Part shown: positions 7,124 to 17,180 of the stretch, piece by piece
Layout of the letters: each line of letters starts with the position of its first letter
How positions within the stretch are numbered: position 1 is the first letter of the stretch
Assembly (NCBI GenBank): GCA_947498355.1
Contig: CANMKA010000030.1
Coordinates: 1 to 48,060, forward strand
DNA from: an uncultured Paraglaciecola sp.
GTDB lineage: Bacteria > Pseudomonadota > Gammaproteobacteria > Enterobacterales > Alteromonadaceae
Direction of reading: 5' to 3'
Length of the DNA stretch: 48,060 bases
Made by a program: the position numbers and the translations under genes
Notes under the pieces: generated by a model
The model's input: the letters and a program-made list of their open reading frames with translations, nothing else
The model's database searches: none
What the model was told of the DNA's origin: nothing

Positions 7124-8230
7124 CTAAAATTGGTGAGAAACGGTCATTGACAGGACGCCTTGTTGTGCCTGACTGATATCCCAATCATCCAATTGCAAAG
7201 TAAAACTTAACCAAGCATTGCTGTAGGTCACTTCAGGAGCAAAAGAATCCAAATCAACCAGTAGTGACATACTCGCCTCACCAAAGGCACGTTTCGCACC
7301 CAACTGCTGAAAATAATGATTACCTTGCTTACGCACCCTTGCCATGACACCTGTCTTCCCCAACTCATATAAGCCCTCTAGTTGAACACGCTGGGGCAAA
7401 CGAAACTGATGATCTTCGGATGTTTCCACTCCACGGTAAAGTGGCGCAAATGCAATCCCTCCTGTACTGTTGATAAATTCGCCTTCGGTATCAAATACGC
7501 CTTGACTGAATCCTAGGTTGTTTACCTTAAAGTCAGAATAAAGATCGAACATATGCAAAGATAGAGCAAAGGTAGAAGTCACTTGCCAATCAGCAATTAT
7601 ATCCAAGGTTAGACCTTGGCCTTGAGTATTCCAGCTTCCATTGTTGGGCCGTCGCAATAGATTATTATCACTGTAAGCTTCGGTTAACGCGACTTGCCCG
7701 ATAAGATTACCCGCTACGTCTGCCGATAAACGTCCCTCTAAAGAAGATGCCCTTCGCGAATCGAGTTGCCAGTATCCAGCTCTTACTTCGGTATACACAT
7801 TCCCCAGTTCTAGGACATAACCTAATCTTATCCCAGAGCTGCTCTGGCCCCTTAAATCTAAAGATACTTGATAAGCAGTTTGCTCGTTTAGTGGCAAACC
7901 TTGGCGCTCCCGATATAAGGCTTGTGCCGTGTCTGGCGAAACATTAACAAAGTAATCGTATCGTCGCGATATACTCATTGACACCCGCCCCCAATAACCT
8001 CGAATCCCCGCCTCATTTTGCGAAAAACCCAAGCTAGCATTATCGTTAGGGGCGTGTAGCCAATCATCCGTAACTAGCTGCTTAATCGGTAAAATGTCCG
8101 TATAGGCCGAATTTGAAGAAAACAGCGATAATCTCATAGGGGCTTCTTCAGCCAGACTAGTGTGTGTAGATAAAGCCAATATACATAAAATTGAGGGCAT
8201 ACCCTTAAACATAAGGTTTCTTTTTCTCAT
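7124..8230 (-). CDS. Outer-membrane beta-barrel protein of unknown function
   Basis: 368 residues. A signal peptide (MFKGMPSILCILALSTHTSLAEE) is cleaved near residue 27. The rest shows alternating polar/hydrophobic strands and ends with ...LSMTVSHQF, a typical outer-membrane barrel C-terminus with terminal phenylalanine. Strand-rich segments such as GYVLELGNVYTEVRAGYWQL support a barrel of roughly 14-16 strands. No named family is recognised. It lies just downstream of a 1300-residue lipoprotein gene on the same strand but is separated from it by a hairpin terminator. The start may be the ATG at 8212 instead of 8230; neither has a clear ribosome binding site. Confidence 0.7.
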   Translation of the reverse strand: MRKRNLMFKGMPSILCILALSTHTSLAEEAPMRLSLFSSNSAYTDILPIKQLVTDDWLHAPNDNASLGFSQNEAGIRGYWGRVSMSISRRYDYFVNVSPDTAQALYRERQGLPLNEQTAYQVSLDLRGQSSSGIRLGYVLELGNVYTEVRAGYWQLDSRRASSLEGRLSADVAGNLIGQVALTEAYSDNNLLRRPNNGSWNTQGQGLTLDIIADWQVTSTFALSLHMFDLYSDFKVNNLGFSQGVFDTEGEFINSTGGIAFAPLYRGVETSEDHQFRLPQRVQLEGLYELGKTGVMARVRKQGNHYFQQLGAKRAFGEASMSLLVDLDSFAPEVTYSNAWLSFTLQLDDWDISQAQQGVLSMTVSHQF

Positions 8231-8262
8231 AATAAAAACTAAATTTTTGTTGTTCTAAATAA

Positions 8263-8292
8263 AAAATGCCAGATAATCTTATCTGGCATTTT
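8263..8292 (-). terminator. Terminator downstream of the large lipoprotein gene
   Basis: Bases 8263-8276 and 8279-8292 form a perfect 14-bp inverted repeat (arm AAAATGCCAGATAA) ending in T-runs on both strands. It lies 31 bases after the stop of the lipoprotein gene and 32 bases before the start of the barrel gene. Confidence 0.8.
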
Positions 8293-8323
8293 ACAAACAT
8301 GTAATCACTGCATGTAGACCAAG

Positions 8324-11300
8324 TTACAAACTTTCAACCGTTCCATTTGCATAAATGATTAACACTAAACCGTTTCGCACCACCACTCTGGCGGCTTGCT
8401 CGTTTGTATCGCCAACGGTAATCGTACCCAGTGTGACTTCGCCTTGCCCCTGAGTATCCGTTATCTCTGTCAATGTCAACGTAACCCCCTCAGCATTAGT
8501 CATCACTAAGGTATCCGGTTGCGTGGTATTGACTTCGGTCGTAAACGCACGTCGATTTGTTTCACCCGGTAGCTGATAAGCTAGGCTTAAGGAGAGTTCG
8601 CCCTCTTCAAAACCGGTTTTACTGCCCGACAATTCTATATCCACTTCATAGTCACCCAAGACCGTACGCAAGGACAAAGCAGCAGTTCCTGTTAAAAACG
8701 CATCTGCAGTCTCAATGCCGTTAGCATCAATTTCGCCATCATCAGAAATATTTTCAGGCGCAATGATGAAAGTGTCTAACTCAAAGGTTTGCCCCCCTAA
8801 GGTTTGGTCAGAACTATCAATACTTCGTATAAGCTCGCGAATTTTTAGGCGACTCTCTGCTGATGAGAGGAGCGCTACTTGCCCTACACCTTCTATCTCC
8901 TCGGTTAGTAGTGTTCCCGTACTGAAGCGGTTATTGACAAAAGCCTCAGATGTAGTGAAGAAGAAGGTCTCAAAAGATGCGATTTCAAAAAAACCTAAAT
9001 TCAACCCATACAAATCCATAACATCAGAAACGACAGAGGGATTGATGCGCATACCATCCATTGCTGCCAACCACTGGGACCTCGTACTTGAAGAACGAGA
9101 ATCAACGTGGATTTCATCAAACACCCTAGATAACTGTCCACCTGCCTCTAGGTCCCTGCCCAGACGTACTATCTCATCATCAGATGAACTGGTTCCTTTG
9201 ATAATTTGCAGCACATTTGCTTGGCGTGGGTCAGTGATGTGATTCGAACTGATAGTGAGCTTTTTAATCGAATTTAAGGTAGGCCTATATTCGATAACAT
9301 AATCGTGGGTAACAACATCTTGGTCATACACCACTAGGCTGGCCCGCCAGTGCAAGAGTTCTTCACTACCATCGAAACCTACAAAATCAACAATGCCAAA
9401 ACTGAGCTCAGAGCGCACGCCAGCTTCAAGCTCAGTAACTATGGTGGAACCGTCGTCACTGACCGTAACAGCCGCCCCATTGGTAAGGCGGGGTTGCACT
9501 ATGCCAACATCAACGGATACATCGCGACCTTGCTCTAAAGCATACATTTCTCGTAAGCCACTTAAACGATACCCAAAGCCTTGATCAAACTCCTGCGCAC
9601 GATAGGCAGTCCAATCAAATCCTCGTATTTTGATTATTCTTTCGTGATTTTGGACCTCAAACTCTGCTGCATTTGTTATTTCATAAGGAAAACGCCCCAG
9701 TTCAGACACTCTGAAAAGTTCTGAGCCTTCTGAGAGTCTTTGGGATATTACGCGTCCGTTACCTGGGTTATTAATACTCAAATACTGACCATCAACAGTA
9801 ACCAGCTCTGCGTTATCATTCACCGGATTGTCATAGTCGATATTGTCGCTCATAGGAGACCGAGATGAAATTCTGTCTACGATGTAATCACCATTTCCTT
9901 GATTCCTGTATAGATCTACACTGGCGAAGGATCTCTCTGCAAAAAGAGGATTCAGATGCACATTGGCTTGAGCCACTTGATAAGAACCGTCATTGAAAGA
10001 TCTAACACTCAAGAAACGCTTAAACGTCACTACCCTCTGACCCTCGACCACAGAGGAACTGTCTCTCGTTACCATCCAAGAACCAGGCTCTCCAAGTGAA
10101 GTATATGTCGTAACATGTTTGCGTTGCTCGGGGGATGATTCGACAGAATGAGTCTCTGTTAGCGCATTCATATCATCCGATAACTCATAAACTACAGCGT
10201 CTTTTAAAACTCGGCCAAAGGTAGGCGTAGCTCGTTCTTCAAACTCATCAACATTAGTAAGATCAACTGTCAAGCTAGCTTCTATCTGATTCCCTTGTTC
10301 AGATGAAAACGCACCTTGCAAACTCAGTAAATCCGGTAGTTCAACTGTCGTCAATAATGGACTAAATACTGGATTGTGGTGCCCCGTGCCGCTCCTATAA
10401 TTGAATAAATCTTCAAACTCAACCTGTTGAGTCAATCGCGCATCGAGTACTTCGCTATCTGTATCCTGGAATAGCAATGAAAAAACCGTATCAAAGTCTT
10501 CTTCAGGGCGAATAACCGAACTAAGGTCAATCACGTCCAATTTTGCATCGAGCATACCACTAAACGTCACTGGGTTAGGTACACTGCTCGTTGCCTTTTG
10601 TGCAATTTCTACATCTAGCAATATCTCACCGCCGTCAAAATTGAGGCTGTCGAAGTTATCGCCTTCTTGATACGCAGCCAGTACAGTAGCCGCATCAATG
10701 ACGTTAATTTGAAGCTTACTGCCCGGAGCAATGACGATTGCAGCATTGGGCGATTCAATCGTGCCTTCAACGTTTAATACTATGTGTTGTGCACCTTCGG
10801 GCACGTTAGCACTGATACTGAGCACCACTTGTTCGTCACCTGTAGTCGCATCAATCGCAAAAGTTGAGGTGTCTAGATCCCAGGTTAAGGTACCTGAGCC
10901 CGTTCTATTTGCTAGACTCAATAAGTCATCAATAGGTAAGGTCTGAGTCTGTTCAATACCAATTACGTCAATATACAACCGAACGGCATTCGCCAAATCG
11001 GTAAGCAACTCAAAGCTTTCTGCTTCGGCCTCAATCATGCGCCCTGCGTCTTCAATCAAACTGGTGTAAGAATTTAATTCCGTTTCAATTCCATCACTGT
11101 TTATCTCTGATGGGGTAACCGAAACGTCGGTCAATCCGAGTAAGTGACTAAACAAACGTACGTCTTCTACCATGGCAGTAGCCTTAGCTATCGCATCGCC
11201 ATCTGTGGCAATATCCGATACAACTTGACTTCGCCCTCCTGCATCAGCGACGGCTATTTGCGCTACGCGTCTGTTCTCAAAAACTGTGCTGATCTGAGAG

Positions 11301-12226
11301 AATTGCGCAATTAATTCAGTTCCATTGTCGATAGTCGACGATGCACCCACAACACGGCGTTGAATTGAAGTCGACGTGGCAATAGCGCGGTTTAACACAT
11401 CTGTCACCGAAAGTTCGAAGGTTCCATCATTATCTGGCTCGATTAACAGCGCTCCGTTATTAGCCACTAAGTCGGCCACTATTTGTTCAAATTTATTTGA
11501 AAGTACCGATTGCGTATCTCCCTCGTTTGAGAAGATAGCTGACGCAATACCTGCATTGATTAAGCCATATCTGAGCTCTGCGTCATTGCTTTCACTGACC
11601 ACTTCAGACAAATCGTCAATTTTGGTGGGAGCCAATTCTGTAATGTTACCCTGAATACCAAAGGTATTCGCTATGACAGAAGCGTGCTGCTGAATAGACA
11701 CGGCATTCACACCATTGCTGTCAGATTCTGTCAGGGCTGAAGCCAAATGAGTCAGTGAAGAAACATTAACTGTAACAGTTGTTCCATCAACAACAGACAA
11801 GGCGGATAGCGTGAAGTCAGGATCAGTTGACGTAATATTAATGGTTTCGCCAAAGGCAACGTCACCACAGCCTATGGAAGCATCACACACCATAGTCGTT
11901 GGGTTTGCGGAGTCGGTACTTGGCGATAACTCAACTTTTACCGGACCAGAGTAGTTGAGCAAGGTAAACGAGTAACTGCCGTCTTCTGACGTGGTAATAT
12001 TACTTTCTCTTATTTCTTCTGACGAGAGTGCAACAGGCTCCCCGTTGACATACTTGAAGACTGACACCGAAGCATTGGACAAGGTCCCCTTCACCGCAAC
12101 GCCCGACACCTGTGTTTGCACCACAGCAGGAGGAGCGGGTTGGCCACCACCTGAATCGCCAGAGCCTCCGCCACCACACGCAACTAAAAACGGAGTCAAA
12201 CATGCTGATAACACTATTTTATTCAT
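8324..12226 (-). CDS. Very large predicted outer-membrane or surface lipoprotein
   Basis: 1300 residues. A lipoprotein signal peptide (MNKIVLSACLTPFLVACGGGG) has the lipobox LVAC with Cys17, followed by a glycine/serine linker GGGGSGDSGGGQP. Residues about 38-110 look like a carboxypeptidase-regulatory-like beta domain (VSGVAVKGTLSNASVSVFKY, then GSYSFTLLNY). The rest is acidic, rich in Ser/Thr/Asp, with no catalytic motif that I recognise and a long beta-rich C-terminus. Similar giant lipoproteins of marine gammaproteobacteria start with a VxGxAxKGxLxxAxV module and are uncharacterised. A good ribosome binding site (GAAAGGAC) precedes ATG. A barrel protein gene follows after a terminator, so a functional link is possible but unproven. 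Confidence 0.75.
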   Translation of the reverse strand: MNKIVLSACLTPFLVACGGGGSGDSGGGQPAPPAVVQTQVSGVAVKGTLSNASVSVFKYVNGEPVALSSEEIRESNITTSEDGSYSFTLLNYSGPVKVELSPSTDSANPTTMVCDASIGCGDVAFGETINITSTDPDFTLSALSVVDGTTVTVNVSSLTHLASALTESDSNGVNAVSIQQHASVIANTFGIQGNITELAPTKIDDLSEVVSESNDAELRYGLINAGIASAIFSNEGDTQSVLSNKFEQIVADLVANNGALLIEPDNDGTFELSVTDVLNRAIATSTSIQRRVVGASSTIDNGTELIAQFSQISTVFENRRVAQIAVADAGGRSQVVSDIATDGDAIAKATAMVEDVRLFSHLLGLTDVSVTPSEINSDGIETELNSYTSLIEDAGRMIEAEAESFELLTDLANAVRLYIDVIGIEQTQTLPIDDLLSLANRTGSGTLTWDLDTSTFAIDATTGDEQVVLSISANVPEGAQHIVLNVEGTIESPNAAIVIAPGSKLQINVIDAATVLAAYQEGDNFDSLNFDGGEILLDVEIAQKATSSVPNPVTFSGMLDAKLDVIDLSSVIRPEEDFDTVFSLLFQDTDSEVLDARLTQQVEFEDLFNYRSGTGHHNPVFSPLLTTVELPDLLSLQGAFSSEQGNQIEASLTVDLTNVDEFEERATPTFGRVLKDAVVYELSDDMNALTETHSVESSPEQRKHVTTYTSLGEPGSWMVTRDSSSVVEGQRVVTFKRFLSVRSFNDGSYQVAQANVHLNPLFAERSFASVDLYRNQGNGDYIVDRISSRSPMSDNIDYDNPVNDNAELVTVDGQYLSINNPGNGRVISQRLSEGSELFRVSELGRFPYEITNAAEFEVQNHERIIKIRGFDWTAYRAQEFDQGFGYRLSGLREMYALEQGRDVSVDVGIVQPRLTNGAAVTVSDDGSTIVTELEAGVRSELSFGIVDFVGFDGSEELLHWRASLVVYDQDVVTHDYVIEYRPTLNSIKKLTISSNHITDPRQANVLQIIKGTSSSDDEIVRLGRDLEAGGQLSRVFDEIHVDSRSSSTRSQWLAAMDGMRINPSVVSDVMDLYGLNLGFFEIASFETFFFTTSEAFVNNRFSTGTLLTEEIEGVGQVALLSSAESRLKIRELIRSIDSSDQTLGGQTFELDTFIIAPENISDDGEIDANGIETADAFLTGTAALSLRTVLGDYEVDIELSGSKTGFEEGELSLSLAYQLPGETNRRAFTTEVNTTQPDTLVMTNAEGVTLTLTEITDTQGQGEVTLGTITVGDTNEQAARVVVRNGLVLIIYANGTVESL

Positions 12227-12528
12227 ATATAAGTCCTTTCATTAAACTCTTTACCCTGTGTCTGGTAGACAAATCTGTTTGGTACGAACCTGCGATGTAT
12301 TGTAGCGACTAAACGGGGTAAAATATACACAAGTGGGGGCATTACTGCTCGATACGCATTGTGGTTTGGCGTCTGTTTCTGTCACTCTCTTGGCAAGCAC
12401 ACTGATGTGGCTTTGGTATGCTTTGCTCAGCATTATTGGTAATATGTTGGATTAATAGTATTCAATACGTAATGACGTCTAAACATTCAACATATCGAAC
12501 AAACGACTCTTAACACCACGAGGCACTC
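12227..12528. other. Divergent intergenic region, no gene seen
   Basis: 302 bases between the lipoprotein (minus) and the dienelactone hydrolase (plus). It must hold both promoters. A 60-codon minus frame (12251-12433) has no family resemblance or ribosome binding site, and I do not call it. Confidence 0.5.
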
Positions 12529-13266
12529 ATGCTCATTCAAAAACACACTCTGGATCTCAACACGCCCACAGGAACAATGCGCACTTCAATTTATCGCCCG
12601 ACCGACGATAAGGCATACCCGGCAATTATTTTTTATTCAGAAATTTTTCAAGAAACCACGCCAATAACGCGCAGTGCACAAATTTTAGCTGGTCATGGTT
12701 TTGTGGTGTTGGTGCCTGAAGTTTTCCATGAGCTTAATCCTATCGGTACCGTTTTGGCCTATGATGATGCAGGCAAAGATAAGGGAAATGCAGATAAATT
12801 CACTAAGCCGTTAGAAGATCACGACTCAGATACCCAAGCCATGCTAGATTTTTTGTACGAACAAGATTTTTGTAATAATCAGGTAGGGGCGATGGGAGTT
12901 TGCATAGGTGGACATCTAGCCTTTAGAGCTGCATTAAATACTCAGATCAAAGGCGCATTTTGTCTTTACCCAACGGACATTCATTCAAATACGTTGCCTT
13001 GTATCGAAGGAAAAGATTCGTTGACCCTAGCCCATACCATAGCATGTCCTCTGGTTATGGTATTTGGCAAGCAAGATCCCCATGTATCTGCTGCTGGAAG
13101 AACATTAATTCATCAGACACTGGCAGAACATGAGGTCGATTTTGAATGGCATGAAGTGAATGCCCAACACGCCTTCATGCGTGACCAAGGTGATCGTTAT
13201 GATGCGGCTCTTGCGTTAAAGATGTATAGACACGCAGTCGACTTTTTTAGTCAACATTTACACTGA
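12529..13266 (+). CDS. Dienelactone hydrolase family protein
   Basis: 245 residues, cytoplasmic alpha/beta hydrolase. The nucleophile elbow is GVCIGGH with Cys125, the acid is Asp183 (FGKQDPHV) and the base His214 (NAQHAFMRD): the Cys-Asp-His triad of carboxymethylenebutenolidase. The family member that acts in chloroaromatic breakdown opens dienelactones, but most family members in such genomes have unknown substrates. No aromatic-degradation genes are nearby, so the real substrate is open. It stands alone, 71 bases before the next gene on the same strand. Confidence 0.88.
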   Translation: MLIQKHTLDLNTPTGTMRTSIYRPTDDKAYPAIIFYSEIFQETTPITRSAQILAGHGFVVLVPEVFHELNPIGTVLAYDDAGKDKGNADKFTKPLEDHDSDTQAMLDFLYEQDFCNNQVGAMGVCIGGHLAFRAALNTQIKGAFCLYPTDIHSNTLPCIEGKDSLTLAHTIACPLVMVFGKQDPHVSAAGRTLIHQTLAEHEVDFEWHEVNAQHAFMRDQGDRYDAALALKMYRHAVDFFSQHLH

Positions 13267-13336
13267 GCCTCGTTCAAGTTACAAATTGTGCCCTGAGGCA
13301 CAAATTACATGAGGCTCACAGCGATGGGCCTTATTT

Positions 13337-14140
13337 ATGCGCTTTTTACTAGCTAGTTTTGTACTTTGCATTTTTTCGATAAACACGCCAGCTAAAATTA
13401 CGACCAATCAATTTACCTTGCATGGTCTTAGCCAATTTAGTGAAGAGCAACAAACAGTATTAACTGAATGGGTCAAAACTGGGGTTAATGCGACTCGAAA
13501 AACACTGGGCGTTTACCCTACTCCTTTAGCAATTCACTTACACGCTAGAAAATCAAACCAACCTGTACCCTGGGCACATACCATGCGCGATCATACCCAA
13601 AGCGTACATTTATATGTAGACGCGCGATTCCCGCTCAACAAATTTGTAGACGACTGGACCATTTATCATGAACTGGCACATATGGCCTTCCCTTATTTGG
13701 GGAGTCAATATGCTTGGTTTTCGGAGGGGTTTGCTAGCTATATGCAATATCAAATTATGCATCAAGCAAATCTAACCGAGTACTATATAGACGATATGTA
13801 TCGACGAAAAATTACGCCTCATCTCAGGTGGTTTAACAGTAACTACCCAGCAGACCAAGTCGCTCGACGTTTAATGGACAGCGAGAAACTCCCTGCCGCT
13901 TATTGGGGCAGTGCGTACTTTTTCTTGCTTGCAGATCAGCAATTAAGAGAACAAAGAAAACTGTCTCTCACAGCTGTTGTTAGGCGCTATCAAAGGTGTT
14001 GTAGAGCTGACGAAGACGATTTAGAGACACTAGTCAAAGCCCTAGATAAGGTATCAAGTACTCAAATATTTTCTGATTTACTCAATGCTTATTTGAGCCA
14101 GCCGGCAAAGCAAGTGTATCCGAGAAAGTGGCCCAAATAA
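13337..14140 (+). CDS. Exported gluzincin-like metallopeptidase (peptidase MA-like)
   Basis: 267 residues with an N-terminal signal peptide (MRFLLASFVLCIFSINTPA). The zinc motif is H111-E-L-A-H115, with the third ligand Glu130 in WFSEGFASYMQYQ, the gluzincin layout HExxH...E seen in peptidase MA and M1-like families. This predicts a periplasmic or secreted zinc peptidase of about 28 kDa. The substrate is unknown. The ORF begins with ATG at 13337; the upstream spacing of 70 bases to the hydrolase suggests weak or no coupling. Confidence 0.78.
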   Translation: MRFLLASFVLCIFSINTPAKITTNQFTLHGLSQFSEEQQTVLTEWVKTGVNATRKTLGVYPTPLAIHLHARKSNQPVPWAHTMRDHTQSVHLYVDARFPLNKFVDDWTIYHELAHMAFPYLGSQYAWFSEGFASYMQYQIMHQANLTEYYIDDMYRRKITPHLRWFNSNYPADQVARRLMDSEKLPAAYWGSAYFFLLADQQLREQRKLSLTAVVRRYQRCCRADEDDLETLVKALDKVSSTQIFSDLLNAYLSQPAKQVYPRKWPK

Positions 14141-14199
14141 CCTTGATTTATCATGTTTATACCAATTAGAATTGCAAAAACACAGATCCCAGACATAAA

Positions 14200-14225
14200 A
14201 AAAGCAAACCCTTAGGTTTGCTTTT
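14200..14225 (-). terminator. Bidirectional terminator between the peptidase and csp genes
   Basis: Bases 14200-14210 (AAAAGCAAACC) pair with 14215-14225 around the loop CTTA, with A-runs on the left and T-runs on the right. It serves the cold shock gene on the minus strand and probably also the peptidase gene on the plus strand. Confidence 0.85.
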
Positions 14226-14247
14226 TCAGTCTTTAATTGGTTAGCAA

Positions 14248-14454
14248 TTAAAGTACTGTGATGTTCTCAGCTTGAGGACCTTTTTGGCCTTGAGTTACAG
14301 TGAACTCAACTTTTTGACCTTCCGCAAGCGTTTTAAAACCTGTACCGTTGATTGCACGGAAGTGTGCAAACACGTCAGGACCATTTTCTTGTTGAATAAA
14401 ACCGAAACCTTTTGCTTCGTTAAACCATTTAACTGTACCAGTAGTAGTAGACAT
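14248..14454 (-). CDS. CspA-family cold shock protein
   Basis: 68 residues, the full family length. RNP1 (KGFGFI) and RNP2 (VFAHF) are intact, with [15 protein letters not shown] at the start. It binds single-stranded RNA/DNA and acts as an RNA chaperone. The ribosome binding site AGGAAAGACT is strong. Several Csp paralogues usually exist and I cannot say which this is, or whether it is cold-induced. Confidence 0.95.
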   Translation of the reverse strand: MSTTTGTVKWFNEAKGFGFIQQENGPDVFAHFRAINGTGFKTLAEGQKVEFTVTQGQKGPQAENITVL

Positions 14455-14600
14455 AGTCTTTCCTATTAATTTTCAAGAGTAATTAGTCTCGCACGAGACC
14501 TGTTTTGCTGAAGCTTGTTGCAATTACTTATGATGTATAAGACGAGGTACTACAATGGAACATCGAAACAATGTACATAAATATTAAACTTACTTTCAAG
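14455..14600 (-). promoter_or_regulatory. Probable structured 5' leader of the csp gene
   Basis: On the minus strand the leader holds a clear hairpin (GTCTCGTGCGAGAC, about 14485-14498) and an AT-rich stretch with promoter-like sequence further up. A long structured leader is usual for csp genes, where it controls translation. The transcription start cannot be placed exactly by eye. The rest of the gap up to 14738 shows nothing further. Confidence 0.4.
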
Positions 14601-14738
14601 CCACTCCAGTATAGCCTGCCGTTTACCAAGGTCAACAAATAATCTAAAAAAATTTAAAACTTAGCTTTCGTATCAATAGCTTAGTCATAAAAGTGACATA
14701 TTGAAGGGTGCGTTCCCAACAAGTCATGGCATTAGCCC

Positions 14739-15914
14739 TTACGTTTTATCACCCGGTATCAGTAATACACAAAGCGCTGCCCCCGCAGCTGCAGCCGCCG
14801 CAATTGAAAAAGTTAAGGTCGAACCTGCTCCTTGCTGCCAAGTGTAACCCGCAACATAATGCCCAACGGCTCCGCCCAACCCAAACGCAATACTGGCATA
14901 CATAGCTTGACCTTGACTCTGATGCTTAGGGCCAAAATGCTGGTGAATGAAACTCATGGCTGCTGAATGCGCCATACCATAGCTAAACGCGTGCAATAAC
15001 TGGCTAGCAAATAAAATCACAATATTGTCGGCAAAACTACCAAGTAAATACCAGCGCAGTGCGGTCAACAGCATGGTAATAAACAACATAGCTTTTAGAC
15101 CAAAACCATGAATAAGCTTACCCGCGTAAATAAAAATAACGACTTCTGCTAATACTCCGAGTCCAATCAAAGCCCCAGTTACTTGACCGCTATAACCTAA
15201 GTCCAATGTATACAAGGCAAAGAACCCATAAAAAGCCCCAAAACTCACCTGCAACAACATAGCTGACGCAATAAACGCATAAAACGCAGGTGTGTTAATT
15301 CTCGACCATAAAGACACACTTGTTGCCACCTCTTGATTATCTTGAGGTGGGTAAGTGACTAGCAAAGTCATTAAAAACAGCATTAGCAATACCGCTGCAC
15401 CAACAAATATGGGTACCTCAGCGCCAAAGTGATCGAGTAACATGCCAGTGAAAATCACTAACAAAATATAACCAACACTGCCCCAAAGGCGCACTTTACC
15501 GTATATACCAGACTCACCTCTGACGCAGTTTAAAGTGAGCACTTCGATTTGCGGCAAAATTGCCGTCCAAAACATCATCATAATGGCGAAAGTAGCGGTT
15601 AACGCCCAAAACCCGTTGGCTACAAAAGCCAAACAAAACGTTCCTAGGGTAAGTAAAGCGCCTAATTGCAAGCACCGCAATGGTTGACCAGAGCGCGTGG
15701 CTACCCAAGCCCACAGGTTAGGTCCAGCTATACGAGCAAGTACCATAAGGGCAAACAACTCTCCGATTTCAGCAGAAGAAAAGCCTTTGTCGTCGAGAAA
15801 AACGCCCAAATACGGTATCACCACACCAAATTGGCCAAAATAAAAAAAGTAGGTGGCGCCAAGCAATACTAAATTAGTGCTAGAAAACGCCTGATGGGTA
15901 ATGGGGGATGACAT
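14739..15914 (-). CDS. MFS transporter (MFS_1-like, HcaT/nucleoside-permease type)
   Basis: 391 residues from ATG 15914 (MSSPITHQAFSS); a longer frame exists but its first 53 residues are not transporter-like and overlap the gap after aroC. About 12 transmembrane helices are visible. The N-terminal LLGATYFFYFGQFGVVIPYLGVF (split here: LLGATYFFYFGQFG, VVIPYLGVF) and GKVRLWGSVGYIL are typical of the MFS_1-like/HcaT group, whose best-known member moves 3-phenylpropionate. The substrate here is unknown. It follows aroC by 100 bases on the same strand and may be its operon partner. Confidence 0.82.
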   Translation of the reverse strand: MSSPITHQAFSSTNLVLLGATYFFYFGQFGVVIPYLGVFLDDKGFSSAEIGELFALMVLARIAGPNLWAWVATRSGQPLRCLQLGALLTLGTFCLAFVANGFWALTATFAIMMMFWTAILPQIEVLTLNCVRGESGIYGKVRLWGSVGYILLVIFTGMLLDHFGAEVPIFVGAAVLLMLFLMTLLVTYPPQDNQEVATSVSLWSRINTPAFYAFIASAMLLQVSFGAFYGFFALYTLDLGYSGQVTGALIGLGVLAEVVIFIYAGKLIHGFGLKAMLFITMLLTALRWYLLGSFADNIVILFASQLLHAFSYGMAHSAAMSFIHQHFGPKHQSQGQAMYASIAFGLGGAVGHYVAGYTWQQGAGSTLTFSIAAAAAAGAALCVLLIPGDKT

Positions 15915-16014
15915 AGTTAACTCACAAAGGCGTGATAAACAGAAAGGAAAAGTTAACCCTGCCACTCTCAACGTACCAAAGCACATAGTCGAGGATGGCG
16001 GGCCTTTACATAAA

Positions 16015-17115
16015 CTAGCTAGACGACCCCGGAATAACGGGGGTAATAGATTCAACATCAGCGTTTTGGCCACGGTGACGCAATACGTGGTCCATCACAA
16101 CCAAGGCCATCATAGCCTCAGCAATAGGTACAGCTCTGATGCCTACACAGGGATCATGTCGACCCTTAGTGATCACCTCGGCACTTTTACCATTGATGTC
16201 TATTGTCTCACCGGGAACACTAATACTAGAGGTAGGCTTAAGTGCCATGTGCACCACTAAATCTTGTCCCGTCGAAATTCCACCTAATACTCCACCAGAA
16301 CGATTAGTTTTAAAGCCATTGGGGGTCATGACGTCTCTATGTTCGCTGCCTTTTTGTTCAACTGTATCGAAACCATCACCTACCTCTACGCCTTTAACCG
16401 CGTTAATGCCCATCATGGCATGAGCTAAATCGGCATCAAGACGGTCAAAAATAGGTTCACCCAAGCCCACAGGCATGTTGGTCGCAACCACAGACACCTT
16501 TGCACCAACCGAATCACCCTGCTTTTTAAGGTCGCGCATATACGCATCTAATGCGTCTAATTTACTCGCATCAGGGCAAAAGAAAGCATTAGTATTGGTC
16601 ACACTATGGTCAACCGTATCAATTTTGACTGGGCCTAGTTGAGACAAATAGCCTTTGATCTCAATGCCAAAGCGCTGCAATAAGTATTTTTTCGCCACGC
16701 CTCCAGCAGCCACTCTAATAGCGGTCTCTCTAGCCGACGAACGTCCACCGCCTCGATAATCTCTTAGGCCGTACTTTTGTTGATAGGTGTAATCTGCATG
16801 GCCCGGTCTAAAGGTGTCTTTAATTTTTGAATAATCGTTACTGCGTTGATCGTTATTGTTGATCAGTAAGCCAATGCTCGTACCTGTGGTTTTACCTTCA
16901 AACACGCCAGACAAAATCTTTACTTCGTCTTCTTCTCTGCGCGCAGTAGTGTAGCGCGAGGTGCCGGGTTTTCTGCGATCTAAATCTACTTGTAAGTCAC
17001 TCTCAGAAATTTCTAATCCCGGAGGGCACCCATCGATAATCCCACCAATTGCGATACCGTGACTTTCACCAAACGTAGTCACGGTGAAAAGTTTTCCAAA
17101 GGTATTGCCTGCCAT
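16015..17115 (-). CDS. aroC: Chorismate synthase
   Basis: 366 residues. It converts 5-enolpyruvylshikimate-3-phosphate to chorismate, the last shikimate pathway step, using reduced FMN. All three family signatures are seen: [18 protein letters not shown] near the start, the middle [22 protein letters not shown] (quoted as [11 protein letters not shown] and AAGGVAKK, about residues 125-145), and [17 protein letters not shown] near the end. The neighbour prmB upstream on the same strand gives the common gammaproteobacterial prmB-aroC pair. Confidence 0.97.
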   Translation of the reverse strand: MAGNTFGKLFTVTTFGESHGIAIGGIIDGCPPGLEISESDLQVDLDRRKPGTSRYTTARREEDEVKILSGVFEGKTTGTSIGLLINNNDQRSNDYSKIKDTFRPGHADYTYQQKYGLRDYRGGGRSSARETAIRVAAGGVAKKYLLQRFGIEIKGYLSQLGPVKIDTVDHSVTNTNAFFCPDASKLDALDAYMRDLKKQGDSVGAKVSVVATNMPVGLGEPIFDRLDADLAHAMMGINAVKGVEVGDGFDTVEQKGSEHRDVMTPNGFKTNRSGGVLGGISTGQDLVVHMALKPTSSISVPGETIDINGKSAEVITKGRHDPCVGIRAVPIAEAMMALVVMDHVLRHRGQNADVESITPVIPGSSS

Positions 17116-17180
17116 AATTATATGTTCCTGTGTATCTGTTGTCTTAAATTCGGTGGATGTAATACATTCAGCCTAATAGT

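Noticed and set aside
12251..12433. 60-codon minus ORF upstream of the lipoprotein gene
   Set aside because: No family, no ribosome binding site, and it lies in a promoter region.
15915..16073. N-terminal extension of the MFS transporter by 53 residues
   Set aside because: Not transporter-like; the normal start MSSPITHQ at 15914 fits the family.
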